Below are positions 10,765-19,281 of a stretch of 64,000 nucleotides of DNA, in pieces. The notes beneath the pieces are model-generated. The model saw only the letters and a program-made list of their open reading frames with translations. It did no database searches and had not been told where the DNA came from. Positions within the stretch are counted from its first letter, which is position 1, and every line of letters starts with the position of its first letter. Made by a program: the position numbers and the translations under genes. This DNA is from Caulobacter henricii (GTDB lineage Bacteria > Pseudomonadota > Alphaproteobacteria > Caulobacterales > Caulobacteraceae), in contig NZ_CP013002.1 in NCBI RefSeq assembly GCF_001414055.1, forward strand, positions 1 through 64,000. The letters are read 5' to 3'.

Positions 10765-11330
10765 AGGTCGCGGCTGCGTTTACCCGCGACCGAGAACACC
10801 AGCCCCAGTATCGCGAAGGCGATCGCCCCCACGCCCGCGATCAGCAGGACATCGCCGGAATCGAGCGGCGCGAGCGATGGTCCGGCGCCTTTGGGCCCGG
10901 CGGCGGTCGCGGTCTTGAGCCGGGACCAGCTGTCCTGCGGCATCTGGAACACGATCGGGATCGTCACCTCGGGAGTCTTGGCCGCATAGCCGGCAGGGGG
11001 CGGCAGCATCCGGAATTTCTGGGACAGGGCGACGGCTGCGACGCCGAAATCCTCGCCCTTCGGGGTTTCCGAGATCACCTGGCAGTTTCCCAGGCGGCCG
11101 TCGGGACCGACCTGGCACTTGATCACCGCCTTGCCCTCGACCCCGTGGCGCTGGGCGTGGGCCGGATAGGCCCATGCCATGTCTTCGCCCGTCGGCTTTT
11201 CCAGCCAGTCGGGCTTGTAGCGGCCCATGACAGCGGGGCGCTCCGGAACGGCGCTGATCGCCTCTGACGCTGACATGACCGACCCCCACAACCCCATGGC
11301 GATCTGGCATGAAGTCAGCGCGAGTGGCAA
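10761..11330 (-). CDS. TonB C-terminal-domain protein with a C-terminal membrane helix
   Basis: About 189 residues from a TTG start, or 171 from the ATG at 11276 (MSASEA). The centre (about residues 50-130) reads as a TonB/TolA C-terminal fold: [29 protein letters not shown], then [11 protein letters not shown] single hydrophobic helix lies near the C-terminus ([19 protein letters not shown]), followed by a basic tail, KRSRDL. This is the reverse of classical TonB, whose helix is N-terminal. A basic tail inside would put the domain in the periplasm and need an export signal, which the longer start could weakly provide. It converges on dnaJ with a 4-bp overlap. Its role is unknown and it is probably not an energising TonB. 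Confidence 0.75.
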   Translation of the reverse strand: MPLALTSCQIAMGLWGSVMSASEAISAVPERPAVMGRYKPDWLEKPTGEDMAWAYPAHAQRHGVEGKAVIKCQVGPDGRLGNCQVISETPKGEDFGVAAVALSQKFRMLPPPAGYAAKTPEVTIPIVFQMPQDSWSRLKTATAAGPKGAGPSLAPLDSGDVLLIAGVGAIAFAILGLVFSVAGKRSRDL

Positions 11331-11380
11331 TCGGCATAATCCCTTAACGAAGCCAGCGACGCGCTGTAGGTTCCGCGCCG

Positions 11381-14080
11381 ATGAACGCCCCCGCCGCTCC
11401 TGCCCTCCAGACCTATGACGCCACCGGCGCGACGCCGGTGATGGCGCAGTTCTTCGAGATGAAGGCGCGGCAGCCGGACGCCCTGATCTTCTTCCGGATG
11501 GGCGATTTTTATGAGCTGTTCTTCGACGATGCGATCGCGGCGGCGGCGGCCCTGGGCATCTCCCAGACTTTCCGGGGGACGCATAATGGCGAGCCGATCC
11601 CGATGGCCGGGGTGCCGCAGCACGCGGCCGAGGCCTATCTGTCGAAACTGATCCGCCAGGGCTTCAAGGTCGCCGTCTGCGAGCAGATGGAAGACCCGGC
11701 CGAGGCCAGGAAGCGCGGCTCCAAGTCGATCGTCCGCCGCGACATCGTCCGGGTGGTGACGCCGGGAACCCTGACCGAGGAGGGCCTGCTCGACGCGCGC
11801 GGGGCCAATCGCCTGGCCGCCGTGGCCGTGCGGGCCGGACAGGCGGCCGTGGCCAGCGTCGAGCTGTCGACCGGCGAGGTCGAGGTGTTCTCGGTCAGCA
11901 AGGACGGGGTGGCCGCGATCCTTGCCGCTCTCGCCCCGTCCGAGACCCTGGTCGCCGACCGGCTGCTGTCGGACGAGACCCTGTCCCAGACCCTGAAGAT
12001 CTGCGGCGGCCTGATCCAGCCCATGCCCTCGGCCCTGTCCGAGCCCCAGGCCTCGGAGGCACGGGTCAAGCGGCTCTATGGCGTCGAGACCCTCGACGGC
12101 TTCGGCGGCCTGTCCCCGGCCGAGATCGGGGCCCTGGGCCTGATCGCCGCCCATCTGGACATGACCCAGGCCGGCAGGCTGCCGGCCCTGCGGGCGCCGC
12201 GCCGCGCCGCCGATGCCGATGTCATGGCCATCGACCCGGCCACCCGCGGCAGTCTCGAGATCGACCGCACCCAGGCCGGTGACCGCAACGGGTCTCTGCT
12301 GGCGGTGATCGACCGCACGGTCAGCGCCGGCGGAGCCCGCCTGCTGGCCTCGCGGCTGGCGCGGCCGCTGCTGGATGTCGCGGCCATCGATCAGCGCCTC
12401 GACGCGATCCAGTGGTTTGTCGAGCATCGGTCCCTGCGCCAGACCCTGCGCGAGACCCTGAAGGGCTCCGGCGACATGGCCCGCGCCCTGTCGCGCCTGG
12501 CCCTGGGCCGGGGCGGGCCGCGCGACCTGGGCTGCCTGCGCGACACCCTGAAGACCGGCCAGGCCCTGGCCGCCCTGGTCGCCGGCTCCGGCAATGCCCT
12601 GACCTCGCCGCCGTTCGAGCTGGAACATGCCTTCCGCGCCCTGACGCCCGACCTGCATGAGGGTCTGGCCGGCTTCCTGGCGGCCCTGGAGGCCGGGCTG
12701 GGTCCCGACCTGCCGGCCCTGGCCCGCGACGGTGGCTTCGTCGCCGCCGGGGTGCGCGAGGAGCTGGATGAGGCCCGGGCTCTGCGCGACAACAGCCGCA
12801 AGGTGATCATCGCCCTGGAGGCCCAGCTGGCGGCCGAGAGCGGTGTGCCCCTGAAGATCCGCCACAACGGGGTGCTGGGCTATTTCGTCGAGGCCACGGC
12901 CGGGAAGGCCGACCCGCTGTTCCAGCCGCCGCTGAACGCCACCTTCATTCACCGCCAGACCCTGGCCAACCAGGTGCGCTTCACCACGGTGGAGCTGGCC
13001 GATCTCGACGCCCGCATCGCCCAGGCCGCCGAGCGGGTTCTGGCCATGGAGGTGGCCGCCTTCGAGACCTGGCGCGAGGTGGCCCGCCTGCTGGCCGACG
13101 CCATCCAGATCGCCGCCGAGGCCCTGGCGCGGCTGGACGTCGCCGCCGCCCTGGCCGAATGGGCCCAGGACAGCGGGGCCACGCGTCCGGTCGTCGACCG
13201 TTCCCTGGCCTTCGACGCCCAGGCCGCCCGCCATCCGGTGGTCGAGGCCGCCGTCAAGCGGGCCGGCGATCCCTATACGCCCAATACCTGCACCCTCGAC
13301 GCCTCGGGCGAGACGGCGGCGCGCCTGTCGATCGTCACCGGGCCGAACATGGCCGGCAAGTCCACTTTCCTGCGCCAGAATGCCCTGCTGGCCATACTGG
13401 CCCAGTCCGGCTGCTATGTGCCCGCCGTCCATTTCCGGCTGGGGGTCGTCGACCGCCTGTTCAGCCGCGTCGGGGCCGGTGATGACCTGGCCCGCGGCCG
13501 CTCGACCTTCATGATGGAAATGGTCGAGACCGCCGCCATACTCACCCAGGCCACCCCGCGCAGCCTGGTGATCCTCGACGAGATCGGCCGGGGCACGGCC
13601 ACCTATGACGGCCTGGCCATCGCCTGGGCCTGCGCCGAGGCCCTGCACGACACCAATCGCTGCCGCGCCCTGTTCGCGACCCACTATCACGAACTGGCGA
13701 CCCTGGAGGAGCGGCTGGACCACGTCTCCAACCTCTCCCTGCGGGCCAAGGAGTGGAACGGGGATCTGGTCTTCCTGCACGAGGCCGCGCCCGGACCCGC
13801 CGACCGCTCCTACGGCGTGCAGGTGGCCAAGTTGGCCGGGGTGCCGGCCCCGGTGGTGGCCCGGGCCCGCGAGGTGCTGGATCGCCTCGAGTCCAAGGCC
13901 GAATCACCCGCCCGCCTCGATGACCTGCCGCTGTTTGCCATGAGCCAGGCCCTGTCGGCGCCCGTCCAGGCGGCGCCCAGTGTCGTGGATACGGCCCTGA
14001 AGGACCTGGATATCGACGGAATGTCGCCGCGCGAGGCTCTTGAGGCGCTATATCGCCTTAAGGGACTGCTCAAGGCTTAG
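11381..14080 (+). CDS. mutS: DNA mismatch repair ATPase MutS
   Basis: An 899-residue mismatch sensor. The N-terminal mismatch-binding domain carries the Phe-x-Glu wedge in FRMGDFYELFFDD. Connector, lever and clamp domains follow. The ATPase has Walker A GPNMAGKST near residue 654 and Walker B LVILDEIGRGTATYDG. It recognises mispairs and recruits MutL, which is not encoded here. The start at 11381 (MNAPAAPAL) is the first ATG after the divergent gene. Only 21 bp separate it from glnD, so the two are probably cotranscribed. Confidence 0.98.
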   Translation: MNAPAAPALQTYDATGATPVMAQFFEMKARQPDALIFFRMGDFYELFFDDAIAAAAALGISQTFRGTHNGEPIPMAGVPQHAAEAYLSKLIRQGFKVAVCEQMEDPAEARKRGSKSIVRRDIVRVVTPGTLTEEGLLDARGANRLAAVAVRAGQAAVASVELSTGEVEVFSVSKDGVAAILAALAPSETLVADRLLSDETLSQTLKICGGLIQPMPSALSEPQASEARVKRLYGVETLDGFGGLSPAEIGALGLIAAHLDMTQAGRLPALRAPRRAADADVMAIDPATRGSLEIDRTQAGDRNGSLLAVIDRTVSAGGARLLASRLARPLLDVAAIDQRLDAIQWFVEHRSLRQTLRETLKGSGDMARALSRLALGRGGPRDLGCLRDTLKTGQALAALVAGSGNALTSPPFELEHAFRALTPDLHEGLAGFLAALEAGLGPDLPALARDGGFVAAGVREELDEARALRDNSRKVIIALEAQLAAESGVPLKIRHNGVLGYFVEATAGKADPLFQPPLNATFIHRQTLANQVRFTTVELADLDARIAQAAERVLAMEVAAFETWREVARLLADAIQIAAEALARLDVAAALAEWAQDSGATRPVVDRSLAFDAQAARHPVVEAAVKRAGDPYTPNTCTLDASGETAARLSIVTGPNMAGKSTFLRQNALLAILAQSGCYVPAVHFRLGVVDRLFSRVGAGDDLARGRSTFMMEMVETAAILTQATPRSLVILDEIGRGTATYDGLAIAWACAEALHDTNRCRALFATHYHELATLEERLDHVSNLSLRAKEWNGDLVFLHEAAPGPADRSYGVQVAKLAGVPAPVVARAREVLDRLESKAESPARLDDLPLFAMSQALSAPVQAAPSVVDTALKDLDIDGMSPREALEALYRLKGLLKA

Positions 14081-14101
14081 CGGGTACACCATATCCCCAT
14101 C

Positions 14102-16927
14102 ATGCCCCGTCGCCTTCGCCCCACCCCGCTGGAACATGTCGTCGACGGCCACGCCCTGCGCGCCCGTCTGTCGGCCGCCGCCCTCGATGCCCTGGGCGAC
14201 GAGGCCGCCCAGCGCGCCCGCGCCATCGAGATCCTCAAACAGGCCCTGTTCCGCGGCCGGATGATCGCCAAGGAGCGGTTGGAAAACGGGGCCGGCGGGC
14301 TGGAGACCTCGCGCCTGCTGAGCGGAGTCACTGACGAGGTGATCACCGCCCTCTATGACTTCACCACGGTCCACGTTTTCCGGGCCCGCAACCCGACCGA
14401 GGGCGAACGCCTGTGCCTGCTGGCCGTCGGCGGCTATGGCCGCCGCACCCTGGCCCCGTTCAGCGACATCGACCTGCTGTTTCTGCGGCCCTACAAGCAG
14501 ACGCCCCATGCCGAGAGCGTCATCGAGTTCATGCTCTATGCGCTGTGGGATCTCGGCTTCAAGGTCGGCCACGCCTCGCGGACCGTCGAGGAATGCGTGC
14601 GCCTGTCGCGCGAGGATTTCACGATCCGCACCTCGATCCTCGAGGCCCGCCGCCTGACCGGCGACGAGCGCCTGGCCGCCGATCTGAAGAAGCGCTTCCA
14701 GGACGATGTGATGAAGGGCACCGGAGCCCAGTTCGTCGCCGCCAAGCTGAAGGAGCGCGACGACCGCCAGGCTCGGGCCGGGGCCAGCCGCTATATGGTC
14801 GAGCCCAATGTCAAGGAAGGCAAGGGTGGCCTGCGCGACCTGCACACCCTGATGTGGATCGCCGAATATCTGCATCCGGTGGACCGCCCGGAGGACGTCT
14901 TCAAGCTGGAGGTGTTCGACCGGCGCGAGGCCAAGGCCTTCATCCGCGCCTTCGACTTCCTGCATGCCGTGCGCGCCCACCTTCACTTCACCACCGGCCG
15001 GCCCGAAGAGCGCCTGACCTTCGACCTGCAGCCCGAGATCGCCCGCCGCATGGGCTATGGCGACCGGGGCGACGCCCCGGCGGTCGAGCGCTTCATGCGC
15101 CGCTACTTCCTGATCGCCAAGGAGGTCGGGGCCCTGACCCGCGCCTTCTCGGCCAAGCTGGAAGCCGACAATTTCAAGCACGAGCCCAAGGGCATTTCCC
15201 GCTTCCTGCCCGGCGGCGGCCGGCCCAAGCGCAAGGCCCTGGATGTCGAGGGCTTCTATGAGGACGGCGGCCGCCTGAACATTGACGGCCAGGACGTGTT
15301 CGAGGCCGATCCGGTCAATCTGATCCGGCTGTTCCGGATCGCCGACGAGCGCGATCTCGACCTGCATCCTGACGCCTTCACGGCCGTGACCCGCAGCCTC
15401 GGCCTGATCACCTCGCGGGTGCGGCGCGACGAGGAGGCCTGCGCGGCCTTCCTCGACCTGCTGGCGCGCGGCAAGCGCTCCTATCGCACCCTGACCCTGA
15501 TGAACGACGCCGGGGTGCTGGGCCGGTTCATCCCGGAATTTGGCCGCATCGTCGCCCAGATGCAGTTCAACATGTACCACTCCTATACGGTGGACGAGCA
15601 CACCCTGCGGGCCGTGGGCGTGATCGGCGACATCGCTGCCGGACGTCTGGCCGACGACCATCCCCTGGCCGTTTCGATCATGCCGCTGATCGAGGACCGC
15701 GAGGCCCTGTTCCTGGCCATGCTGCTGCATGACACCGGCAAGGGCGGGGTGGGCGGTCAGGAAAAGGCCGGGGCCCGCAGCGCCCGCAGCGCCTGCGAGC
15801 GCCTGGGCGTCGACCGCCTGAAGGTCGAGCTGGTGGCCTGGCTGGTCGAGAACCATCTGGTGATGAGCGACTTCGCCCAGAAGCGCGACGTCTCCGACCC
15901 CGGCACGGTCGCCGCCTTTGCCCGCATCGTCGAGAATCCCGAGCGCCTGCGCCTGCTGCTGGTCATCACCGTCGCCGATATCCGCGCCGTGGGGCCGGGG
16001 GTCTGGAACGGCTGGAAGGGCCAGCTGCTGCGCGAACTCTACAACGCCACCGAGGCCGTGTTCCGCGGCGGCCGGGGCAGTGACGCCGCCGCCAGTGTCC
16101 AGCGCCATCAGGAGGCCGCTGCCGAGGCGGCGCGGGCTACCCTGATCGCCGACGACCCTGCCGCCAAGGGCTGGGCCGCCGCCATGGAGGACGCCTATTT
16201 CGGGGCCTTCAACACCCAGGACCTCAAGGACCATGCCGCCCTGGCCCGCCGCGCCGCCATCCAGGGCGGGGCCGCTGCCGAGGGCCAGGTGCGTCCGGGC
16301 TCCAATGCCGCCGAGATCGTGGTCGCCGCCAAGGACCGGCGCGGCCTGTTCGCCGACCTCGCCCTGGCCATCTCGTCCCTGGGCGGCAATGTGGTCGGCG
16401 CCCGGGTCTTCACCTCGCGCCAGGGCCAGGCCCTCGACGTCTTCTATGTCCAGGACGTCACCGGTGCCCCGCTCGGCTGCGAAAACCCCCGCGCCCTGCG
16501 CCGCCTGGCCGACGCCCTGGAAGCGGCCGGTCGCGGCGAGATCATGAGCTTCGAGCCCCGGCGCGGGGCCGAACAGTCGCGCACGGCGGCCTTCACCATT
16601 GCGCCCAGTGTCGTGGTCGACAATGAGGCCTCCAACGACGCCACCGTGGTCGAGGCCTCGGGCCGCGACCGTCCGGGCCTGCTGCACGCCCTGGCCCAGA
16701 CCCTGGCAACGAGCGGCCTGTCGATCCAGTCGGCCCATATCGACGGCTATGGCGAACGCGCCGTCGACGCCTTCTATGTCCAGACAGCCGAGGGCGAGAA
16801 ACTGACCGAGACCCGCAAGGTCACGGCCCTGAAGGCGGACCTGCTGTCGGCCCTGGAAGCCAATGAGGCCGGGGCGCCGAACACGCGGCCGGGGCTGAAG
16901 CGGGCGCGGGCGAGCGTGGCGCGGTAG
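14102..16927 (+). CDS. glnD: PII uridylyltransferase / uridylyl-removing enzyme GlnD
   Basis: A 941-residue bifunctional nitrogen sensor that uridylylates PII under nitrogen limitation and removes UMP when glutamine is high. The nucleotidyltransferase motif GGYGRRTLAPFSDIDLL lies near residue 110. An HD domain with LLHDTGKG follows near residue 540. Two C-terminal ACT domains (VAAKDRRGLFADLA and EASGRDRPGLLHALA) bind glutamine. The length is normal for the family. PII and glutamine synthetase genes are not in this window. Confidence 0.97.
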   Translation: MPRRLRPTPLEHVVDGHALRARLSAAALDALGDEAAQRARAIEILKQALFRGRMIAKERLENGAGGLETSRLLSGVTDEVITALYDFTTVHVFRARNPTEGERLCLLAVGGYGRRTLAPFSDIDLLFLRPYKQTPHAESVIEFMLYALWDLGFKVGHASRTVEECVRLSREDFTIRTSILEARRLTGDERLAADLKKRFQDDVMKGTGAQFVAAKLKERDDRQARAGASRYMVEPNVKEGKGGLRDLHTLMWIAEYLHPVDRPEDVFKLEVFDRREAKAFIRAFDFLHAVRAHLHFTTGRPEERLTFDLQPEIARRMGYGDRGDAPAVERFMRRYFLIAKEVGALTRAFSAKLEADNFKHEPKGISRFLPGGGRPKRKALDVEGFYEDGGRLNIDGQDVFEADPVNLIRLFRIADERDLDLHPDAFTAVTRSLGLITSRVRRDEEACAAFLDLLARGKRSYRTLTLMNDAGVLGRFIPEFGRIVAQMQFNMYHSYTVDEHTLRAVGVIGDIAAGRLADDHPLAVSIMPLIEDREALFLAMLLHDTGKGGVGGQEKAGARSARSACERLGVDRLKVELVAWLVENHLVMSDFAQKRDVSDPGTVAAFARIVENPERLRLLLVITVADIRAVGPGVWNGWKGQLLRELYNATEAVFRGGRGSDAAASVQRHQEAAAEAARATLIADDPAAKGWAAAMEDAYFGAFNTQDLKDHAALARRAAIQGGAAAEGQVRPGSNAAEIVVAAKDRRGLFADLALAISSLGGNVVGARVFTSRQGQALDVFYVQDVTGAPLGCENPRALRRLADALEAAGRGEIMSFEPRRGAEQSRTAAFTIAPSVVVDNEASNDATVVEASGRDRPGLLHALAQTLATSGLSIQSAHIDGYGERAVDAFYVQTAEGEKLTETRKVTALKADLLSALEANEAGAPNTRPGLKRARASVAR

Positions 16928-16958
16928 GGGCGGTGTGTCTACCGGCCGACGCTGCAGG

Positions 16959-17075
16959 CCCCCTCCTGACCGCTAACGCGGTCGTCCTCCCCCCTGCGGG
17001 GGGAAGATGAAACGCGCCGACCTAATCTTCCCCCTCCGGGGGAAGACGATCGCGAAGCGATCCGTAGGGGGCAAG
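16959..17075. repeat. Palindromic intergenic repeat, copy 1
   Basis: A string of short hairpins (CCGCTAACGCGG, CCCCCTGCGGGGG, TCTTCCCCCTCCGGGGGAAGA, ATCGCGAAGCGAT) closes with GGGGGCAAG. The same architecture recurs at 23109-23219 and, partly, at 27547-27650. It carries no convincing reading frame. It follows glnD by 31 bp and may also act as a 3'-end structure. The next stretch, 17076-17211, shows nothing recognisable. Confidence 0.8.
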
Positions 17076-17211
17076 TGCGGGGATTGGGCTAGATCTATCC
17101 TCTGAGTTTCCCGAACAAACTCTAGTCCAATCAATGCCTTGCAATAAATCGGAGCGCGCCAGTCCGACGCGCTGAATCCGCCCGCATAATCAGTCTCACC
17201 TGACAGCACGG

Positions 17212-17575
17212 GAAGGGCGTCCGGCCGGCGACCAGCGACGGCTGTCAGGGGTGATCGAGCGGGGCCACCGGTCGGACGAATGTCCGTGCCGGCGCGCTTA
17301 ATGCGAGGGCGGTGGACGTAAATCCGCCCATCGGGGGCAAGCCAGGGCCTCCGCCCGTCCGAAGGTTCGCTCCGGGTCCCTCCGGAATCGGCGTGGCTGC
17401 AGCCCAAGGCTCAAGTCCGTCGCGAGGAGGACAAGGCCCGGGTGGGGCAAAAGGTTGAACCAGACCTGCGCGCCCCGGCCAGAGGGATAACGGTCACGCG
17501 GAGCGTCTGTCTTCGTCGAAACGGTACTTGCACATCCCCTCATCCGGGCGAGGCCCGGACGCTCCGCGACCCTTC
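17212..17575. repeat. Long GANTC-containing dispersed repeat, copy A
   Basis: About 360 bp that match 50661-50990 in the same orientation. The core, 17307-17490 versus 50715-50900, is nearly identical over long runs. Both copies hold a GAATC (17385-17389 here), a GGATAAC and a GAAACGGTAC block, a closing stem (17497-17507 with 17558-17568), and an inner CCGGGC/GCCCGG hairpin whose 3-nt loop differs between copies. Open frames within it are on both strands and unlike known proteins, so I treat it as a repeat or structured RNA element rather than a gene. The following stretch, 17576-17711, shows nothing recognisable. Confidence 0.85.
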
Positions 17576-17711
17576 CCACACCTTCAGCGGTCCTCCGCGT
17601 GAAGCGGCCCGGCCGTGTCGGTCGCCCCAGCCCGATTGCTGTCCTCGCCGCGCCGCGTTACGGGTGGCGCGCAACAGGACAGACCCGGTGTCGAGCGTTC
17701 CAGATCCACAG

Positions 17712-18092
17712 ATGATCCCCGCCGTGACGGTGTGGTTCGACGGCGATTGTCCCCTCTGCGTTCGGGAGATCGCCCTGATGCGCCGGTTGGACAAACGCGG
17801 GGCTATAGCCTTCGAGAACGTGGCCGGCGACGGGAGCTGTCCGATCGACCGGGCCGATCTGCTGGCGCGCTTCCATGCCCGCGAGGCCGGTGGGCCCATG
17901 GTCTCGGGCGCGGCCGCCTTCGCCGCCTTGTGGCGGGCCATTCCGGTTTTGGCCCCGTTCGGACAGCTGGCGCGTCTTCCGCCGCTGTTGTGGATTCTGG
18001 AACGGGCCTATCGCGGCTTTCTGCGCCTGCGGCCCCGCCTGCAGGCCCTGGTTCGCCGCCTGGATGCCCGCCCGAGCCGAGACGCCGCATGA
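17712..18092 (+). CDS. DCC-family (DUF393) thiol-disulfide oxidoreductase-like protein
   Basis: A 126-residue protein with the defining N-terminal DxxCxxC motif (WFDGDCPLC, about residues 8-16) of the DCC/YuxK family, which has a thioredoxin-like fold and presumed redox activity. The C-terminal half is basic and leucine-rich. The ATG at 17712 places the motif at the usual distance from the N-terminus, and the frame upstream runs into the repeat and is unlikely to be coding. The stop overlaps the next start (ATGA), so the two are translationally coupled. It leads a four-gene cluster running to 20235. Its substrate is unknown. Confidence 0.85.
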   Translation: MIPAVTVWFDGDCPLCVREIALMRRLDKRGAIAFENVAGDGSCPIDRADLLARFHAREAGGPMVSGAAAFAALWRAIPVLAPFGQLARLPPLLWILERAYRGFLRLRPRLQALVRRLDARPSRDAA

Positions 18093-18529
18093 AGCCCTCA
18101 TCCCCTATTCCGCCCGTCGTCCTGGCCTATGGCCTGCTGGGCCTGATCCCCTTTCTGGCCCCGCCCCTGGTCGGCTGGCTGCTGCCTGAACAGGCCGCCC
18201 TGGCCGGCCGCGCCCTGGCCCTTTATGGCGGCCTGATCCTGTCCTTTCTGGGCGGCGCCCGCTGGGCCCTGGCGGTTCGCGAGGCCCGGGTCGATGGCCG
18301 GGTGGTGTCCCTGGCCATGATCCCGACCCTGGCCGCCCTGGCGATCCTGCTCCTGCCGGACGCGATGCGGGCGGCGCAGCTGGCCCTGCTGGCCCTGGCC
18401 CTCTTGATCCACGGGGCCTGGGATGTCTGGTCGCGCGGCCTGACCGCCTGGTATCCGCGCCTGAGGCTGGTTCTGACCCTCGGGGCGGTGGCCGGACTGT
18501 CGGCCGGGGCCCTGCTGCTTCATGGCTGA
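18089..18529 (+). CDS. DUF3429 integral membrane protein
   Basis: A 146-residue protein with about five hydrophobic helices (for example VVLAYGLLGLIPFLAPPLVGW, LYGGLILSFLGGARWAL, LVLTLGAVAGLSAGALLL). The FLGGARWAL segment and the size are characteristic of DUF3429, a family of unknown function. The ATG overlaps the stop of the DCC gene by 4 bp, and its own stop overlaps the next gene by 8 bp, so it is embedded in one operon. By association with redox enzymes it may serve a membrane redox or stress role; that is inference. Confidence 0.82.
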   Translation: MKPSSPIPPVVLAYGLLGLIPFLAPPLVGWLLPEQAALAGRALALYGGLILSFLGGARWALAVREARVDGRVVSLAMIPTLAALAILLLPDAMRAAQLALLALALLIHGAWDVWSRGLTAWYPRLRLVLTLGAVAGLSAGALLLHG

Positions 18530-19277
18530 GGCCCCTGACCCCTGCGGCCGGCTGGCGGTGGTCGTCGGCGGCACGGGCGGGGTCGGCGCCGCCCTGGCCG
18601 CCGCCCTGGTCGGGGATCCGGCCCATGACCGGGTGATCGTCCTGTCGCGTCGTCCCCCGGCCGAGGCCGCGGCGGCGGAGGCCGGGGCGCGGCTGGTCTG
18701 GATCGCCGCCGACATTCTCGACGAGGCCAGCCTGGCCGAGGCCGCCCGGCAGATCGGCGCCCTGGGGGTGCCGACCTTGATCCTGATCGCCACCGGCCTG
18801 CTGCATGGCGACGGCCTGGCCCCGGAAAAGTCCCTGCGCAACCTGAATTCCGAGGCCCTGACCCGGGTCCTGCAGGTCAATGCCGTGGGCCCGGCCCTGG
18901 TGGCCAAGCATCTTCTGCCCCTGACACCGCGCGATCGTCCCAGCGTCCTGGCCGCCCTGTCGGCCCGGGTCGGCAGTATCGGCGACAACCAGCTGGGCGG
19001 CTGGTACGGCTACCGCGCCTCCAAGGCGGCCCTGAATATGCTGATCCGCACCCTGGCCGTCGAACATCGCCGCACTCGCCCTCTCGGCGTCTGTGTGGTC
19101 CTGCATCCCGGCACGGTGGCGACGGCCCTGAGCGCGCCCTTCCAGACCGGCGTCCCCGACGGGAAACTGTTCACGCCGGTGCAGTCGGCCGCCGCCCTGC
19201 TGGCGGTGGTCGCGGGCCTCGGCCCCGAGGCCAATGGCGGCTTCTATGCCTGGGACGGATCTCCGATCGCATGGTGA
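18522..19277 (+). CDS. Short-chain dehydrogenase/reductase (CsgA-like SDR)
   Basis: A 251-residue Rossmann-fold oxidoreductase. The cofactor motif is VVGGTGGVGAAL near residue 14. The catalytic pair is YGYRASK (about residues 163-169), with the upstream serine in LSARVGSIGDN. VLHPGTVATALSAPF follows, as in the CsgA/C-factor subgroup of SDRs. The arginine after the second strand (LSRRPPAE) suggests NADP(H). It overlaps the DUF3429 gene by 8 bp and is 4 bp from the FAD enzyme. Its substrate cannot be told from sequence. Confidence 0.88.
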   Translation: MAEAPDPCGRLAVVVGGTGGVGAALAAALVGDPAHDRVIVLSRRPPAEAAAAEAGARLVWIAADILDEASLAEAARQIGALGVPTLILIATGLLHGDGLAPEKSLRNLNSEALTRVLQVNAVGPALVAKHLLPLTPRDRPSVLAALSARVGSIGDNQLGGWYGYRASKAALNMLIRTLAVEHRRTRPLGVCVVLHPGTVATALSAPFQTGVPDGKLFTPVQSAAALLAVVAGLGPEANGGFYAWDGSPIAW

Positions 19278-19281
19278 CCTC

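Noticed and set aside
17298..17579. Open frames within the long repeats (also 50097-50945)
   Set aside because: Several frames are open in both directions, and composition is Arg/Pro/Ser-rich. The conservation follows the nucleotide repeat and its stems, not one protein frame.
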